From positions 318,501 to 382,500 of the forward strand of contig NZ_CP076444.2 of NCBI RefSeq assembly GCF_020023735.2: 64,000 nt of DNA, in the 5' to 3' direction. Position 1 is the stretch's first letter; the number at the start of each line of letters is the position of its first letter. A model generated the notes under the pieces. It searched no databases, was not told the DNA's origin, and worked only from the letters and a program-made list of their open reading frames with translations. Origin of the DNA: Mycoavidus sp. HKI. Its GTDB lineage: Bacteria; Pseudomonadota; Gammaproteobacteria; Burkholderiales; Burkholderiaceae. The translations under genes were made by a program, and so were the position numbers. This document shows positions 33,807 to 44,478 of the stretch, in pieces.

Positions 33807-35164
33807 TGGCCTTTATACCGCATACACTGCGCCAGGCGATGCCTCTTATATGGCTATGGATGGTGGCAGCAGGCATTGGCTTAATCCCCTGTCAAGCACA
33901 AGCCAATCTCGATGAAGATAAAGGCGATGCTAATGCACCGCTTACGATTGAGTTTCATCAGGCTGAATTATCAGCCGTATTAAAAGCTTTTGCGGACTTC
34001 ACGGGTTTGAATATCATTGCGAGTGAGCAGGTGCGAGGTACCGTATCAATGCGGCTTGACCGGGTGCCGTGGCGTCGTGCATTTGATATGCTAATGGATG
34101 TGCATGGCTTAGTGGTGCAAAATCGTGACAATATTATTTGGGTCGCTACCGTAGAAGAGTTGGCTGGCCGAGAGCGGCAGCGTCTTGAAGCTCATGCGCG
34201 TGCGACTGAGCTTGAGCCATTAATCAGCCATCTCTTTGAGTTACATTACCAACGCGCAAGCGAGGTTGGCAAACTGCTGCACGGCGCCGGTATCCAGCGC
34301 GTTTTATCAAAACGCGGAACCGCCATAGCGGATGGCCGGACCAACCAGCTTTTAGTGACCGACCTAGCTAAGCATATCGAGCACATTCAGGTACTGTTAA
34401 AAGCCATTGATCGGCCATTACGGCAAGTTGCCATTGAGGTGCGGATTGTCGAAGCAGAAGAAGGATTCTCCCGCGAGTTAGGGGCGCGGCTAGCGCGCTT
34501 AGGTGCGACTGCGGGTGAAAATGTGCCGAGAGGATTATTGGCCGCTAACAATGGTGCAATTTATGATTTACCGGCAGGCCCCCTTTCAGGGTTTGATGCA
34601 ATGAGTGCAGGACTCACCCTTTTTAGTGCTGGTGCTAACCGGCTGCTCGCTCTAGAGTTAAGCGCACTGGAAGCGGATGGATATGGGAAAATATTGTCCA
34701 GCCCCCGCGTGGTGACAGCGGATCGAGTGCAAGCCCTCATTGAGCAGGGTACGGAGTTGCCTTATCAGGCGAAAGTAGGCAATGGTGTCTCGGCTGTGCA
34801 GTTTCGCCGGGCTAGCCTCAAGCTTGAGGTAACGCCCCATATTACGCCGGATGGTCATGTTGTACTTGATGTCGATGTCTCTAAAGACAGTATTGGGACG
34901 CAGACACAATCGGGTCCTGCAGTAAATACGAAACATGTGCGCACACAGGTCCAAGTTGAAAACGGGGGTACAGTAGCCATGGGTGGTATTTTTATTCAGG
35001 ATGAACGCACCGATGTTGCGCGGGTTCCCTGGCTTGGCGAGATTCCGCTATTAGGCACCTTGTTTCGCCATAGCACTCATAATCAGCGTAAGAGTGAATT
35101 GCTGGTTTTTATTACACCGAACGTAGTGACGCAGTTACCTTTGCCGTACCATGACGGAATCTAA
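33806..35164 (+). CDS. pilQ: Type IV pilus / competence secretin PilQ (short form)
   Basis: Outer-membrane secretin ring for pilus extrusion or DNA uptake. The 452-residue product has a signal peptide, an N0 domain (LTIEFHQAELSAVLKAFADF), an N1/KH-type domain (HLFELHYQRASEVGKLL) and the C-terminal secretin domain (VAIEVRIVEAEE, then MGGIFIQDERTDVARVPWLG, ending LLVFITPNVV). The N-terminal AMIN domains of long PilQ are absent, so it is a HofQ-like short secretin. aroK follows 13 bp later. Confidence 0.88.
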   Translation: MAFIPHTLRQAMPLIWLWMVAAGIGLIPCQAQANLDEDKGDANAPLTIEFHQAELSAVLKAFADFTGLNIIASEQVRGTVSMRLDRVPWRRAFDMLMDVHGLVVQNRDNIIWVATVEELAGRERQRLEAHARATELEPLISHLFELHYQRASEVGKLLHGAGIQRVLSKRGTAIADGRTNQLLVTDLAKHIEHIQVLLKAIDRPLRQVAIEVRIVEAEEGFSRELGARLARLGATAGENVPRGLLAANNGAIYDLPAGPLSGFDAMSAGLTLFSAGANRLLALELSALEADGYGKILSSPRVVTADRVQALIEQGTELPYQAKVGNGVSAVQFRRASLKLEVTPHITPDGHVVLDVDVSKDSIGTQTQSGPAVNTKHVRTQVQVENGGTVAMGGIFIQDERTDVARVPWLGEIPLLGTLFRHSTHNQRKSELLVFITPNVVTQLPLPYHDGI

Positions 35165-35177
35165 GCCAAGATGAGAG

Positions 35178-35711
35178 ATGATTTTGCAAGACTCCAAATT
35201 TCACTTTAACCTTTTTTTTATCGGCCTGATGGGCGCAGGCAAGACCACGATTGGGCGAGCTGTGGCCAGACAGCTGCAAAAACCTTTTTTCGATTCCGAT
35301 CATGAGCTTGAAGTACGGACAGGCGCCTGTATCCCGGTTATTTTTGAGCATGAGGGTGAAATAGGATTTAGGCAGCGCGAAGCAAAAATGATCGATGAGC
35401 TTACGCAACATACCGGGATTGTGCTGGCAACGGGCGGCGGCGCAATATTAAATGCCGAAAATCGTCTGTGCTTAAAAAGCCGCGGCACAGTCATTTATTT
35501 ACATGCGCACCCGCATGATTTATGGTTACGCACGCGTCGCAGTAGAAATCGGCCATTATTGCAGACCGATGATCCACGCGCGCAACTCGACAATTTATAT
35601 GCAATTCGCGACCCCCTGTATCGTGAATGTGCGCACATTGTCATTGAGACCGGCCGGCCGGCTGCAAGTCAATTGGTTGATACTGTGCTAGCACAACTCG
35701 AATTGCTTTAA
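35178..35711 (+). CDS. aroK: Shikimate kinase
   Basis: Phosphorylates shikimate to shikimate 3-phosphate in the common aromatic pathway. The 177-residue product has the Walker [13 protein letters not shown] near residues 17-28, the shikimate-binding FFDSDHELE and [12 protein letters not shown], and the lid RSRNRPLL. Normal length; next to aroB in the usual pair. The pathway to chorismate is therefore kept although trpE, trpD and trpC are absent at the trp locus. Confidence 0.96.
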   Translation: MILQDSKFHFNLFFIGLMGAGKTTIGRAVARQLQKPFFDSDHELEVRTGACIPVIFEHEGEIGFRQREAKMIDELTQHTGIVLATGGGAILNAENRLCLKSRGTVIYLHAHPHDLWLRTRRSRNRPLLQTDDPRAQLDNLYAIRDPLYRECAHIVIETGRPAASQLVDTVLAQLELL

Positions 35712-35820
35712 TTACAGTCCATTCTAGGATTTCTATGCATACTTTGCTTCATTTGATTCTACAACGCACGGCTGTTACAGATCCGAGGACCTCCAATAAA
35801 AATCCTGGCGATCTTTAACC

Positions 35821-36930
35821 ATGCTGACAGTTAACGTTAATCTTGCTGCGCACGCTTACCCGATTCACATTGGTAACCATCTGCTTGATCGCACCGAGCT
35901 TTTTGCCCCGCACCTAATGGGCTCTACCGTTGCGCTCATCACAAATGCGACCATTGAGCCGCTCTATGCAGCACGGCTTAGGTCAACTCTTGCGCCGCTT
36001 GGTAAGCGCTTGATCCAGATCGTGCTACCAGATGGCGAAGCACATAAGCACTGGGAAACCCTCAATCTTATTTTTACCAAACTGTTAGCGGAGCATGCTG
36101 ATCGTAAAACGACACTGATTGCACTGGGGGGGGGCGTAGTGGGCGATATCACCGGTTTTGCCGCTGCTTGCTATATGCGTGGCATACCCTTTATCCAAGT
36201 ACCCACCACATTACTGGCGCAAGTTGATTCATCAGTAGGAGGCAAAACAGGCATTAATCACCCGCTGGGCAAAAATATGCTCGGCGCTTTTCATCAGCCG
36301 CAGGCGGTGATTGCCGATACGGCAGTGCTGCGTACGTTGCCCGCGCGTGAGCTTGCAGCAGGACTTGCGGAGATCATTAAAGCCGGTGCGATTGCCGATG
36401 CCGCATTTTTTGATTGGATTGAAACACATATTGATGCACTCAACCGTGGCGATGAGGCAGCAACAATTGAAGCGGTGCGTCGTTCCTGCGAGATTAAGGC
36501 GCAGGTGGTCGCGGCTGATGAGCGCGAGCAAGGAAGGCGTGCGCTGCTTAATTTTGGCCATACTTTTGGTCATGCGATTGAGGCCGGCTTGGGCTATGGC
36601 AGATGGCTGCATGGTGAGGCAGTGGGGTGTGGAATGGTGATGGCGGCTACTTTGTCGCAACAGCTTGGATTGATTGATAGCGCAACACGTACACGCCTTA
36701 AGCGGCTGATTGCGGCAGCGCACTTACCGACGCAGGCCCCTATATTAGGCTCTGATCGTTATCTAGATTTAATGCGCGTTGATAAAAAAACTGAGGCTGA
36801 GCACATTAACTGTATCTTATTAAAGCGCTTGGGAGAGGCGTTTGTAATGCGTGTCACGGATCATACTCTGCGGGCGGTGTTAACGGCCTCGACCCAGCCT
36901 GATACTGCTGCTGAAAAACCTAACACGTAG
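35821..36930 (+). CDS. aroB: 3-dehydroquinate synthase
   Basis: Converts DAHP to 3-dehydroquinate with NAD+ and a divalent metal. The 369-residue product has the NAD-binding segment [47 protein letters not shown] and the metal-binding [12 protein letters not shown] and [11 protein letters not shown]. Complete. The 109-bp spacer from aroK has no gene. Confidence 0.97.
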   Translation: MLTVNVNLAAHAYPIHIGNHLLDRTELFAPHLMGSTVALITNATIEPLYAARLRSTLAPLGKRLIQIVLPDGEAHKHWETLNLIFTKLLAEHADRKTTLIALGGGVVGDITGFAAACYMRGIPFIQVPTTLLAQVDSSVGGKTGINHPLGKNMLGAFHQPQAVIADTAVLRTLPARELAAGLAEIIKAGAIADAAFFDWIETHIDALNRGDEAATIEAVRRSCEIKAQVVAADEREQGRRALLNFGHTFGHAIEAGLGYGRWLHGEAVGCGMVMAATLSQQLGLIDSATRTRLKRLIAAAHLPTQAPILGSDRYLDLMRVDKKTEAEHINCILLKRLGEAFVMRVTDHTLRAVLTASTQPDTAAEKPNT

Positions 36931-36988
36931 TCCGAATCATGATGGGTCTGGCATTTTCTGGGCTCCTATGCAATGGTCTTTTTGATGA

Positions 36989-38182
36989 ATGTGGAACGCA
37001 ATGAATTCTGTTGACAAGACATCCCGCTATCTAATCACCCCGATTGATTTGGTGGCGCTTGAAGCGCACCTTGCACCCTATGCCGCACGCTCATCTGCTT
37101 CGCGTGGTCGCCGTTATGCAGAGCCTGCACCTGAAGCGCGCACCGCATTTCAGCGAGATCGCGACCGCATTATTCATTCTGCTGCATTTCGGCGGCTTGA
37201 ATATAAAACACAGGTTTTTGTGAATCATGAGGGCGATCTCTTTCGCACGCGATTAACGCATAGCCTGGAGGTTGCCCAAATTGGGCGCTCTATTGCGCGT
37301 AATTTGCGGGTGAATGAAGATTTGATTGAGGCGATCTCGCTCGCGCATGATTTGGGTCATACGCCATTCGGCCATGCCGGACAAGACGCGCTTAACGAAT
37401 GTATGCGCGCATATGGCGGCTTCGAGCACAATTTGCAAAGCCTGGTGGTCGTGGATGAATTAGAAGAATGCTATGGGGGCTTTAATGGCCTCAATCTTAC
37501 GTTTGAAACACGCGAAGGTATTCTTAAGCATTGCTCTCGCGAAAATGCACAGCGCTTGGGGGACGTCGGCGAGCGTTTTCTACGCGCAGAGCAGCCCACG
37601 CTAGAAGCGCAAATTGCAAATTTTGCGGATGCAATAGCGTATAACAATCACGATATTGACGATGGCGTGCGTTCCGGTTTGCTGACGGTTGAGCAACTGG
37701 ATGAACTTGAACTGTGGCGCATGCATCACCGTGAGGTGTTATCTACTTGGCCGGCTTTAAGTGGGCGTCGTTTGGTGCATGAAACGATCCGGCGCATCAT
37801 TAACACCCTGATCGTTGATTTGATCACGGCCACCACGATCAAATTACAGGCTCATGCGCTACTCTCGCCTGATGAAGTGCGGCGCGCGCCGGCGCTGGTT
37901 GGACATAGCGCATCTATTGCCGTACAAGCGCTAAAACTCAAGCAGTTTTTATTTAAAAATCTGTATCGCCATTATCAGGTCATGCGGATGACGAACAAAG
38001 CGCAGCGCGTGGTTACTGGGCTTTTTGATGCATTCAAAAGTGATCATCGATTGTTGCCTCCGCCGTATCAAAGTCATGATCCTGAGTTGCAACCACGGCT
38101 TATCGCCCACTATATTGCTGGGATGACAGATCGTTACGCACTTAAAGAATATCGTCGTCTTTTTGTAATGGATGAGGGTTAA
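36989..38182 (+). CDS. dgt: Deoxyguanosinetriphosphate triphosphohydrolase-like protein
   Basis: HD-domain dNTPase that releases triphosphate from dNTPs. The 397-residue product has the metal-binding HD motif ([15 protein letters not shown] and [14 protein letters not shown]), and [13 protein letters not shown] further on. Typical dGTPase-like type 2 protein of Burkholderia, located after aroB as usual. The start could be ATG 36989 or ATG 37001 (12 bp inside). Confidence 0.93.
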   Translation: MWNAMNSVDKTSRYLITPIDLVALEAHLAPYAARSSASRGRRYAEPAPEARTAFQRDRDRIIHSAAFRRLEYKTQVFVNHEGDLFRTRLTHSLEVAQIGRSIARNLRVNEDLIEAISLAHDLGHTPFGHAGQDALNECMRAYGGFEHNLQSLVVVDELEECYGGFNGLNLTFETREGILKHCSRENAQRLGDVGERFLRAEQPTLEAQIANFADAIAYNNHDIDDGVRSGLLTVEQLDELELWRMHHREVLSTWPALSGRRLVHETIRRIINTLIVDLITATTIKLQAHALLSPDEVRRAPALVGHSASIAVQALKLKQFLFKNLYRHYQVMRMTNKAQRVVTGLFDAFKSDHRLLPPPYQSHDPELQPRLIAHYIAGMTDRYALKEYRRLFVMDEG

Positions 38183-38295
38183 AAAAGGCTGCGCAAAACA
38201 TATTCATTTAATTGTGCTTTGGCTGCATATAGAAAAATGCCACTAGGCTTAATAGCGTGGGTGGCACAGATAAGTTAAATTAAGTATGGCAAAGG

Positions 38296-39027
38296 TTAAA
38301 AGCGATAGCCAACGTTAAGATAAGTAATAATTGAATTCACTTTAATTTCTGCTTCATTTGTCATTCTTATTGGTCCCATAGGCGTATTGGCAGTCGTATT
38401 TATCTTGGCGGTTGTGCGCAAAGGTAAGTACGAGACTGATAGACCAGCGAACCAGCGCTTTGTTAACTGATATGAGAAACCGGCATTAAATATAGGTGTC
38501 CATTGGCTATCGGCCGAGACGTCAGTTGCCGTGCCAGGGAGTTTGTATAATCTTTTTTGCTCGAAATTGGTGTTAGTCAGTTTTGCATCAGTGAACCAGA
38601 CTCGGCTAATTCCAAGGCCTGTATAGGGACGGAATTTTGCCTGTGCATTGAAAAAATAATACTTGAGCAATAACGCAGGGCTCCATTGCTGTGCTGAACC
38701 GAGTTTACCGTAGCTTGCATATTCACCCTCACCTTTCAAATCGAAACGCGGGGGAATGCCTACTACGAATTCACCTGCAATGTTATCTGTAAAGAAATAA
38801 TGACCCGATAAGCCAAGCGTGTTTGCGTTATTAACTGAGGCGCCTGTATTCCCGTAGACTTTAGCGAGCGCTGCCGGGGACGTTGTCCGCATGGGGTGGC
38901 TGCTATCCCTAGTATCCAAATGGAGCCAGCCAGTACCAAGTATAAAATTACCAGCGGTTTGGGCATGAGCGGTGGCCGCGCCCACCAATAAGACGGCACA
39001 TGCTGCAAAAATACGGGTCAGTTTCAT
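38296..39027 (-). CDS. ompW: OmpW-family outer membrane protein
   Basis: An eight-stranded beta-barrel porin for small hydrophobic molecules. From ATG 39027 (243 residues; AAGGAGG 5-6 bp before it) it has the signal peptide MKLTRIFAACAVLLVGAATA ending AHA, then NFILGTGWLHLD, GLSGHYFFTDNIAGEFVVG, and alternating strands ending GYRF with the terminal aromatic residue for BAM recognition. The longer frame from 39105 does not fit a signal peptide. Possibly an abundant surface protein in a host-associated cell. Confidence 0.9.
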   Translation of the reverse strand: MKLTRIFAACAVLLVGAATAHAQTAGNFILGTGWLHLDTRDSSHPMRTTSPAALAKVYGNTGASVNNANTLGLSGHYFFTDNIAGEFVVGIPPRFDLKGEGEYASYGKLGSAQQWSPALLLKYYFFNAQAKFRPYTGLGISRVWFTDAKLTNTNFEQKRLYKLPGTATDVSADSQWTPIFNAGFSYQLTKRWFAGLSVSYLPLRTTAKINTTANTPMGPIRMTNEAEIKVNSIITYLNVGYRF

Positions 39028-39285
39028 TTTTCCTCCTTGGTAAATGATTCTTTGATACCTGCATTCTGCTTTGTGGGCAGTGGCAAAAGTGTAACCAATT
39101 TTCAACAGATCTAGCGGAAAAATATGAACTATCGCATGATATTACAGGTGAGGGGGTGTATTTGCTGGCTAAGTTTGTTGTACGCATGTCCTCCTCAAAT
39201 TTGATCATCCTCTCAACCATGCTATCGTTACTCCTAACGAAATAAAGCACACACAAACGAAAAGAAAAGATAAAGTGGCTTCCTT

Positions 39286-39291
39286 TATAAT
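39286..39291 (+). promoter_or_regulatory. Candidate -10 box of the mla operon
   Basis: TATAAT 40 bp upstream of the mlaF start. The -35 region (17 bp further up) has no clear match to TTGACA. The 39028-39331 spacer otherwise holds no convincing gene. Confidence 0.4.
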
Positions 39292-39331
39292 CTACAGTTC
39301 CCTAATCTGAACTTAAAATTCGGGTGATACA

Positions 39332-40162
39332 GTGCCTCATATCCACTCTGACAACTTGCTTGAACTGCGCGGCATAGATTTCGGCTATGGCGAGCGGCTT
39401 GTGCTTAAAAACTTAAATATATGTTTTAAGCGCGGCCAGGTGGTGGCCGTTATGGGCGGCTCTGGTTGCGGTAAAACAACAATTTTGCGCTTAATTGGTG
39501 GCTTGGAGCGAGCCCGGCGCGGGCAAGTGCTGTTCGAGGGCGCGGATATTGGCAAGCTTGATACGGCCGGTATCTATGCATTGCGCCGCAAAATGGGCAT
39601 GTTATTTCAATTTGGTGCGCTGTTTACGGATATATCGGTATTTGATAATGTCGCGTTCGCTTTGCGTGAGCATACTCAATTGTCAGAAACTGTGCTGCAA
39701 GATTTAGTGCTGATGAAGTTAAATGCAGTGGGTTTGCGCGGCGCCCGCGACTTGATGCCCGCTGAGATTTCCGGCGGCATGGCGCGGCGTGTTGCATTGG
39801 CCCGCGCAATCGCACTCGATCCTACATTAATTATGTATGATGAGCCGTTTGCTGGCCTTGACCCGATTTCGCTTGGCATTACTGCAAATTTGATTCGCAC
39901 TTTAAATCAGGCGCTTGGCGCCACCTCCATTCTAGTGACTCATGATGTACCGGAATCGTTTGCCATTGCCGATTATGTCTATTTCATTGTAGATGGTGCT
40001 CTCCATGCTGAAGGCAGCCCAGATCAGTTGCGTGCCTCAACTGATCCGACGGTGCGCCAGTTTCTTGATGGTGCGGCAGAGGGGCCGTTTGGCTTTCACT
40101 ATCCGGGCGCGCCGCTGGCCGCTGATTTTGGTCTTGCGGTGGATGCAGGAGCACGCTCATGA
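39332..40162 (+). CDS. mlaF: Phospholipid ABC transporter ATP-binding protein MlaF (GTG start)
   Basis: ATPase of the MlaFEDB complex that moves phospholipids between inner and outer membranes to preserve lipid asymmetry. The 276-residue product has Walker [11 protein letters not shown] near residues 43-52, the signature [14 protein letters not shown] and Walker [16 protein letters not shown]. The GTG at 39332 starts the conserved N-terminus. The stop overlaps the mlaE start by 4 bp (ATGA). First gene of the complete operon mlaFEDACB. Confidence 0.95.
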   Translation: MPHIHSDNLLELRGIDFGYGERLVLKNLNICFKRGQVVAVMGGSGCGKTTILRLIGGLERARRGQVLFEGADIGKLDTAGIYALRRKMGMLFQFGALFTDISVFDNVAFALREHTQLSETVLQDLVLMKLNAVGLRGARDLMPAEISGGMARRVALARAIALDPTLIMYDEPFAGLDPISLGITANLIRTLNQALGATSILVTHDVPESFAIADYVYFIVDGALHAEGSPDQLRASTDPTVRQFLDGAAEGPFGFHYPGAPLAADFGLAVDAGARS

Positions 40163-40929
40163 TTAGCGTGCTCGGTCGCGCAGTGCTCAATGGCCTAAGT
40201 CGCGCGGGCTATGGTACGCGGATGTGGCTACGGTTGCTGAGTGAGGGTTGGCGCTTATTACAGCGGCCACGCTTGGTGATGCAGCAGATTCATTTTGTGG
40301 GTAATTATTCGCTTGTCATTATCGCCATCTCAGGTCTTTTTGTAGGATTTGTGCTGGGTTTGCAAGGCTATTACACTTTAAGCCGCTATGGCTCGGCAGA
40401 GGCGCTGGGCCTGCTTGTCGCATTGTCGCTCGTGCGTGAGTTGGGGCCGGTCGTCACCGCACTGCTATTTGCTGGGCGCGCAGGGACTGCATTGACGGCT
40501 GAAATTGGCCTAATGAAAGCGGGTGAGCAATTGACGGCAATGCAAATGATGGCGGTTGATCCACTATCGTTTGTGGTGGCGCCGCGCTTTTGGGCCGGGG
40601 TGATTGCAATGCCGATTTTGGCTGCTATTTTTAGTGCGGTTGGCATCCTTGGCGGTTATGGCGTTGGGGTCTTAATGATTGGTGTCGATAGCGGGGCATT
40701 TTGGTCACAGATGCAAAGCGGCGTCGATGTCTGGCGCGATATCGGCAATGGTGTGGTGAAAAGTTTTGTGTTTGGTTTGGCCGTGACCTTTATCGCTTTA
40801 TACCAAGGCTATGAAGCTAAGCCTACGCCCGAAGGCGTAGCGCGGGCGACCACACGCACTGTTGTCTTCGCTTCTTTGGCCGTGCTGGGGCTTGATTTCT
40901 TGTTGACAGCATTGATGTTTAGCAATTAA
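40159..40929 (+). CDS. mlaE: Phospholipid ABC transporter permease MlaE
   Basis: Membrane permease of the Mla transporter. The 256-residue product has five or six membrane segments and the MlaE signature [20 protein letters not shown], plus [20 protein letters not shown], an EQ-loop-type coupling region. Overlaps mlaF by 4 bp and is followed by mlaD after 10 bp. Confidence 0.95.
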   Translation: MISVLGRAVLNGLSRAGYGTRMWLRLLSEGWRLLQRPRLVMQQIHFVGNYSLVIIAISGLFVGFVLGLQGYYTLSRYGSAEALGLLVALSLVRELGPVVTALLFAGRAGTALTAEIGLMKAGEQLTAMQMMAVDPLSFVVAPRFWAGVIAMPILAAIFSAVGILGGYGVGVLMIGVDSGAFWSQMQSGVDVWRDIGNGVVKSFVFGLAVTFIALYQGYEAKPTPEGVARATTRTVVFASLAVLGLDFLLTALMFSN

Positions 40930-40939
40930 ACGGATCAAA

Positions 40940-41461
40940 ATGATGAAAAAAAATACGCTTGATTACTGGATTGGCTTGTTTGTTGTGCTGGGCGCTTTGG
41001 CGCTGCTATTTTTAGCGCTCAAAGCAGGTAATATGAGCTCGCTATCATTCCAATCTACGTACCCAATTGAATTGAAATTCGATAATATTGGCGGCCTTAA
41101 GCTACGTGCAGCGGTGAAAAGTGCCGGGGTGAACGTTGGCCGGGTTGCGCGGATTGATTTTGATAGCGTGACCTATCAGGCAGTGGTTACGCTTGATCTT
41201 CAACGGCAATATCAATTTCCAAAGGACAGTTCAGCGCAAATTTTGACAGCTGGGTTACTTGGCGAGCAATACATTGGGCTTGAGCCAGGTGGCGACGAGC
41301 AGATGCTGCAAGCGGGTGATACGATTACGATGACGCAATCTGCTGTAGTGCTCGAAAAACTGATCAGTCAATTTATTTACGGTAAAGCCGCAGACGCTGG
41401 CGCAAACAAGCCGGCGCCGGCTGTGCCGAGTGAGTCCGGGGCAATGCCCGAAGGTCAATAA
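40940..41461 (+). CDS. mlaD: Phospholipid transport protein MlaD (MCE domain)
   Basis: Forms a hexameric MCE ring above the MlaE permease for lipid passage. The 173-residue product has one N-terminal membrane anchor (DYWIGLFVVLGALALLFLAL) and an MCE domain (FDNIGGLKLRAAVKSAGVNV) with a hydrophobic pore loop, then a short low-complexity tail. The in-frame start ATG ATG at 40940/40943 is ambiguous. The stop abuts the mlaA ATG. Confidence 0.95.
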   Translation: MMKKNTLDYWIGLFVVLGALALLFLALKAGNMSSLSFQSTYPIELKFDNIGGLKLRAAVKSAGVNVGRVARIDFDSVTYQAVVTLDLQRQYQFPKDSSAQILTAGLLGEQYIGLEPGGDEQMLQAGDTITMTQSAVVLEKLISQFIYGKAADAGANKPAPAVPSESGAMPEGQ

Positions 41462-42406
41462 ATGAAACAACTCTCCAAAGCCGCTACAGATCTCGGCTGG
41501 CAGCTTAGCCGGGTGGCGATATGCGCACTAGCATTAGGGCTTGCAGCGTGTACTAGCGTGCGTGCGCCTTCAAAATCTGACCCACTTGAAGGTATGAATC
41601 GTACCATTTTCGAGTTTAACGATACCGTCGATCGTTTTGCGCTTAAGCCGGTGGCAAAAGCATATAACCGGACTCTACCTAAGGCGGTGCGCGTAAGTGT
41701 ATCGAACTTCTTCTCGAACCTGGGCGATGTATCTGTGATGGTGAATAATCTGCTGCAAGGTAAACTCACCGCAGGCACTGAAGATTTGATGCGGATCTCA
41801 ATCAATACCTTGTTTGGCGTTGGTGGCTTATTCGACGTGGCAAGCGCCGCCGGGCTCCCAAAACACCAAGCCGATTTGGGGCTTACGCTAGGCTATTACG
41901 GCATATCAACCGGTCCTTATCTGGTGTTGCCGATATTGGGTCCAAGCACGCTACGGGATACTGCAGGGTTGCTGGTTGGCCGTGAGGTGGATCCTATGAG
42001 CTATATTGATCCAGTTTCCCTGCGCAATCAGTCATACGGTTTGCGCGTGGTCAATGCGCGCGCTGCCTTATTGCAGGCGAATGATTTACTTGAAGATGCT
42101 GCGCTCGATAAATATTCTTTTGTGCGCAATGCTTACCTGCAGCGCCGTCAATATTTAATTTATGATGGCAATCCGCCGCCACCGGAGTATGAAGATGATG
42201 AGGGGGATATACCGGTATATGAAGACCCAGAAGAGCGGGCTGCATCTGCTCCGCTTACCCCTCAGCTAGAGGCGGTAAAAGATGAACTAGCGCCGCAAGG
42301 GGCGGTGACCAATACGCTAGACGAGAAAACAACGCCAACTGATAGGCGAGTTCCAGCCCAGCAAGTCATGCCGCCTCTGAGGAATTTTCCAAATTTGCGT
42401 TTTTGA
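41462..42406 (+). CDS. mlaA: Outer-membrane lipoprotein MlaA (VacJ)
   Basis: Removes phospholipids from the outer leaflet of the outer membrane and passes them to MlaC. The 314-residue product has a lipoprotein signal with lipobox LAAC (near residue 30), DPLEGMNRTIFEFNDTVDRF and the MlaA core (LGYYGISTGPYLVLPILGPS). The C-terminal 90 residues are acidic, proline-rich and low in complexity. The start directly follows the mlaD stop, so translation is coupled. Confidence 0.95.
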   Translation: MKQLSKAATDLGWQLSRVAICALALGLAACTSVRAPSKSDPLEGMNRTIFEFNDTVDRFALKPVAKAYNRTLPKAVRVSVSNFFSNLGDVSVMVNNLLQGKLTAGTEDLMRISINTLFGVGGLFDVASAAGLPKHQADLGLTLGYYGISTGPYLVLPILGPSTLRDTAGLLVGREVDPMSYIDPVSLRNQSYGLRVVNARAALLQANDLLEDAALDKYSFVRNAYLQRRQYLIYDGNPPPPEYEDDEGDIPVYEDPEERAASAPLTPQLEAVKDELAPQGAVTNTLDEKTTPTDRRVPAQQVMPPLRNFPNLRF

Positions 42407-42451
42407 TAGTCTATAAATTTTGACGATAGGTCTTTTTTAAGGGTGAGTCAT

Positions 42452-43105
42452 ATGAAGAAAAGTGCTTTAAGATTAATGCTCCTGCCAGTATATGCGGCAC
42501 TATGCCTGTTTTGTAACACGGCCCTGGCGCAAACTGCCGAGGCCAGTGCAGCTAACACCAGTACTCCTGATGGCCTGGTTAAGGCCATCACGACTGAAGT
42601 GCTCGATAGCATTAAAAAAGACTCTGGCATTAAGCAGGGGGATATTGGTAAAATTTCTCAGTTGGTTGATCAAAAAATTTTGCCGCATGCCGATATTGGG
42701 CGTACTACTCGTCTAGTGATGGGACGTCATTGGCGGACAGCTACGCCACAGCAACAAGCAGAATTAGTCAAACAATTTAAAGATTTATTGTTTTATACCT
42801 ATTCAGGCGCTGTATCGCAGATTCGTGATCAGAAGATTGAGTACTTACCTTTCCGTATGGCGCCGGATGCAACTGATGTAGTGGTGCGCACCAAGGTTTT
42901 TAACCAGGGGCAGATCATAGGTCTTGATTATCGCTTAGAGAAAAAAGGGAATGCGTGGAAAGTCTACGATCTCAACGTAGGCGGTGCTTGGTTAGTGCAA
43001 ACCTACCAGCAGCAATTTAGTGAGCTTATTTCGCAACGCGGAGTGAGCGGTTTGCTTGAATTTTTAAAGCAGCGCAACCAGAAACTCGCGAGTGGGCCGC
43101 ATTAA
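42452..43105 (+). CDS. mlaC: Phospholipid-binding periplasmic protein MlaC
   Basis: Soluble shuttle for phospholipids between MlaA and MlaD. From ATG 42452 (AAGGG 8 bp upstream) the 217-residue product has a signal peptide ending TALA-QTAEA and the MlaC fold (GRHWRTATPQQQAELVKQFK, YTYSGAVSQIRDQKIEYLPF, GLDYRLEKKGNAWKVYDLNV). A GTG at 42443 would add three residues. Its last base is shared with the mlaB start. Confidence 0.94.
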   Translation: MKKSALRLMLLPVYAALCLFCNTALAQTAEASAANTSTPDGLVKAITTEVLDSIKKDSGIKQGDIGKISQLVDQKILPHADIGRTTRLVMGRHWRTATPQQQAELVKQFKDLLFYTYSGAVSQIRDQKIEYLPFRMAPDATDVVVRTKVFNQGQIIGLDYRLEKKGNAWKVYDLNVGGAWLVQTYQQQFSELISQRGVSGLLEFLKQRNQKLASGPH

Positions 43106-43377
43106 TGGCAGTGTTTTCAACCGGAACAGCGCTTACACATGTAAGCGCCATGGCTGAACTTGAAGCGGGTTTAGCCTATATCACAACAAACTCAGCAGAA
43201 GCGGTGCGCATCGACTGCACGTCAGTTGCGCGGTTTGATTCGTCTGCGCTGGCGGTTTTGCTTGCTTGGTTCCGAGCAGCTCAAGTACGGGGAAAGACGC
43301 TTGAGGTGCTTAATTTGCCGGCCAAGCTTAAGAGCTTGGCGCGGGCTTATGGGGTTGATGAGTTATTGAAATTATAA
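43105..43377 (+). CDS. mlaB: STAS-domain protein MlaB
   Basis: Regulatory STAS subunit that binds MlaF and stabilises the transporter. The 90-residue product has the STAS pattern VRIDCTSVARFDSSALAVLL with the conserved serine. The start overlaps the mlaC stop by one base. Completes the six-gene mla operon. Confidence 0.93.
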   Translation: MAVFSTGTALTHVSAMAELEAGLAYITTNSAEAVRIDCTSVARFDSSALAVLLAWFRAAQVRGKTLEVLNLPAKLKSLARAYGVDELLKL

Positions 43378-43484
43378 AAGTAGTGTGCCGCGCTTCAGTC
43401 AGCGTGCTGAATTAAAGGAGATATTGCTCAGGTTTTTCTTCGTTGAGTTGAATGCCATCACGGCGCGCTAGCGTAGATTTCGCC

Positions 43485-43490
43485 TATAAT
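43485..43490 (+). promoter_or_regulatory. Candidate -10 box for the ABC exporter genes
   Basis: TATAAT 58 bp upstream of the ATG at 43549, in the 171-bp gap after mlaB. No good -35 at 17 bp. Confidence 0.35.
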
Positions 43491-43548
43491 CAGGTGTTTC
43501 GCAACCTTCAAAAGCAATCTCGATACCATAGACCTTGCTCACATTCCC

Positions 43549-44469
43549 ATGCCAGCCATAGAAATCCGTAACATTAAAAAGCGTTACAAAGCCCTCCAAG
43601 CGCTCAAAGGCATCAATTTGTCGATTGAGGAGGGTGAGTTTTTCGGTTTACTGGGCCCTAATGGGGCGGGTAAAACTACTCTAATTAGCATCCTCGCCGG
43701 CCTTGCACGCGCTGATGAAGGCGAAGCGCTGGTGCTCGGACACAATGTCGTGACTGACTTTCGTGCGGCGCGCCAGGTATTAGGCGTGGTACCGCAAGAA
43801 TTAGTGTTCGATCCTTTTTTTACGGTGCGTGAAACGCTGCGTATCCAATCTGGCTATTACGGGCTTAAACGTAATGACGATTGGATCGATGAAGTCATGA
43901 CTCACCTTGATTTAACTGAGAAGGCTGAGGTTAATACGCGCGCGTTGTCCGGTGGTATGAAGCGCCGCTTACTGGTGGCGCAGGCATTGGTGCATCGGCC
44001 GCCGGTGATCGTGTTAGATGAACCCACTGCAGGCGTGGATGTTGAGTTGCGCCAAGGGCTGTGGAAATTTATTGCGCGCTTAAATCGTGAAGGGCATACG
44101 ATTGTATTAACCACGCATTACCTCGAAGAAGCGGAGCAATTGTGTGATCGCATCGCGATGCTTAGAAGGGGCGAGGTGGTGGCGCTAGATAGTAAGCAGG
44201 CAATGCTGCAACGCTTTTCTAGCGCTCAGCTGTTGCTGCGGTTGACCAAAGGTGTCTTGCCTGCAAATCTGCAGGCGTTGGCAACCGGACAACAGATAGA
44301 CATTAATCAATATGCGCTACGACTTAGCTCTTATGCTGAAGTCGAGTCGATTCTTGCTCAGTGCCGTGCGGCAGAGTGTGAGATTGAAGAAATTAGCATC
44401 CGTAAAGCGGACCTTGAAGATGTGTTTATCCAAGTGATGAATGGTTCATCAGCGACTGAGAAAATTTGA
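43549..44469 (+). CDS. ABC-2 type transporter, ATP-binding protein (YadG-like)
   Basis: ATPase of an export ABC transporter resembling E. coli YadG; the substrate is unknown. The 306-residue product has Walker A GPNGAGKTTL, the signature LSGGMKRRLLVAQAL, Walker B VIVLDEPTAGVD and the switch histidine TTHYLEEAEQLC. It forms a pair with the permease 9 bp downstream. In Burkholderia this pair lies between the mla operon and murA, as here. Confidence 0.92.
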   Translation: MPAIEIRNIKKRYKALQALKGINLSIEEGEFFGLLGPNGAGKTTLISILAGLARADEGEALVLGHNVVTDFRAARQVLGVVPQELVFDPFFTVRETLRIQSGYYGLKRNDDWIDEVMTHLDLTEKAEVNTRALSGGMKRRLLVAQALVHRPPVIVLDEPTAGVDVELRQGLWKFIARLNREGHTIVLTTHYLEEAEQLCDRIAMLRRGEVVALDSKQAMLQRFSSAQLLLRLTKGVLPANLQALATGQQIDINQYALRLSSYAEVESILAQCRAAECEIEEISIRKADLEDVFIQVMNGSSATEKI

Positions 44470-44478
44470 GAGGAACGC

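Noticed and set aside
38948..39256. Minus-strand frame opposite the ompW upstream region, with a good GAGGAGG before an internal ATG (about 39186).
   Set aside because: No resemblance to any family. It overlaps the ompW signal-peptide region in another frame, and its composition looks non-coding.
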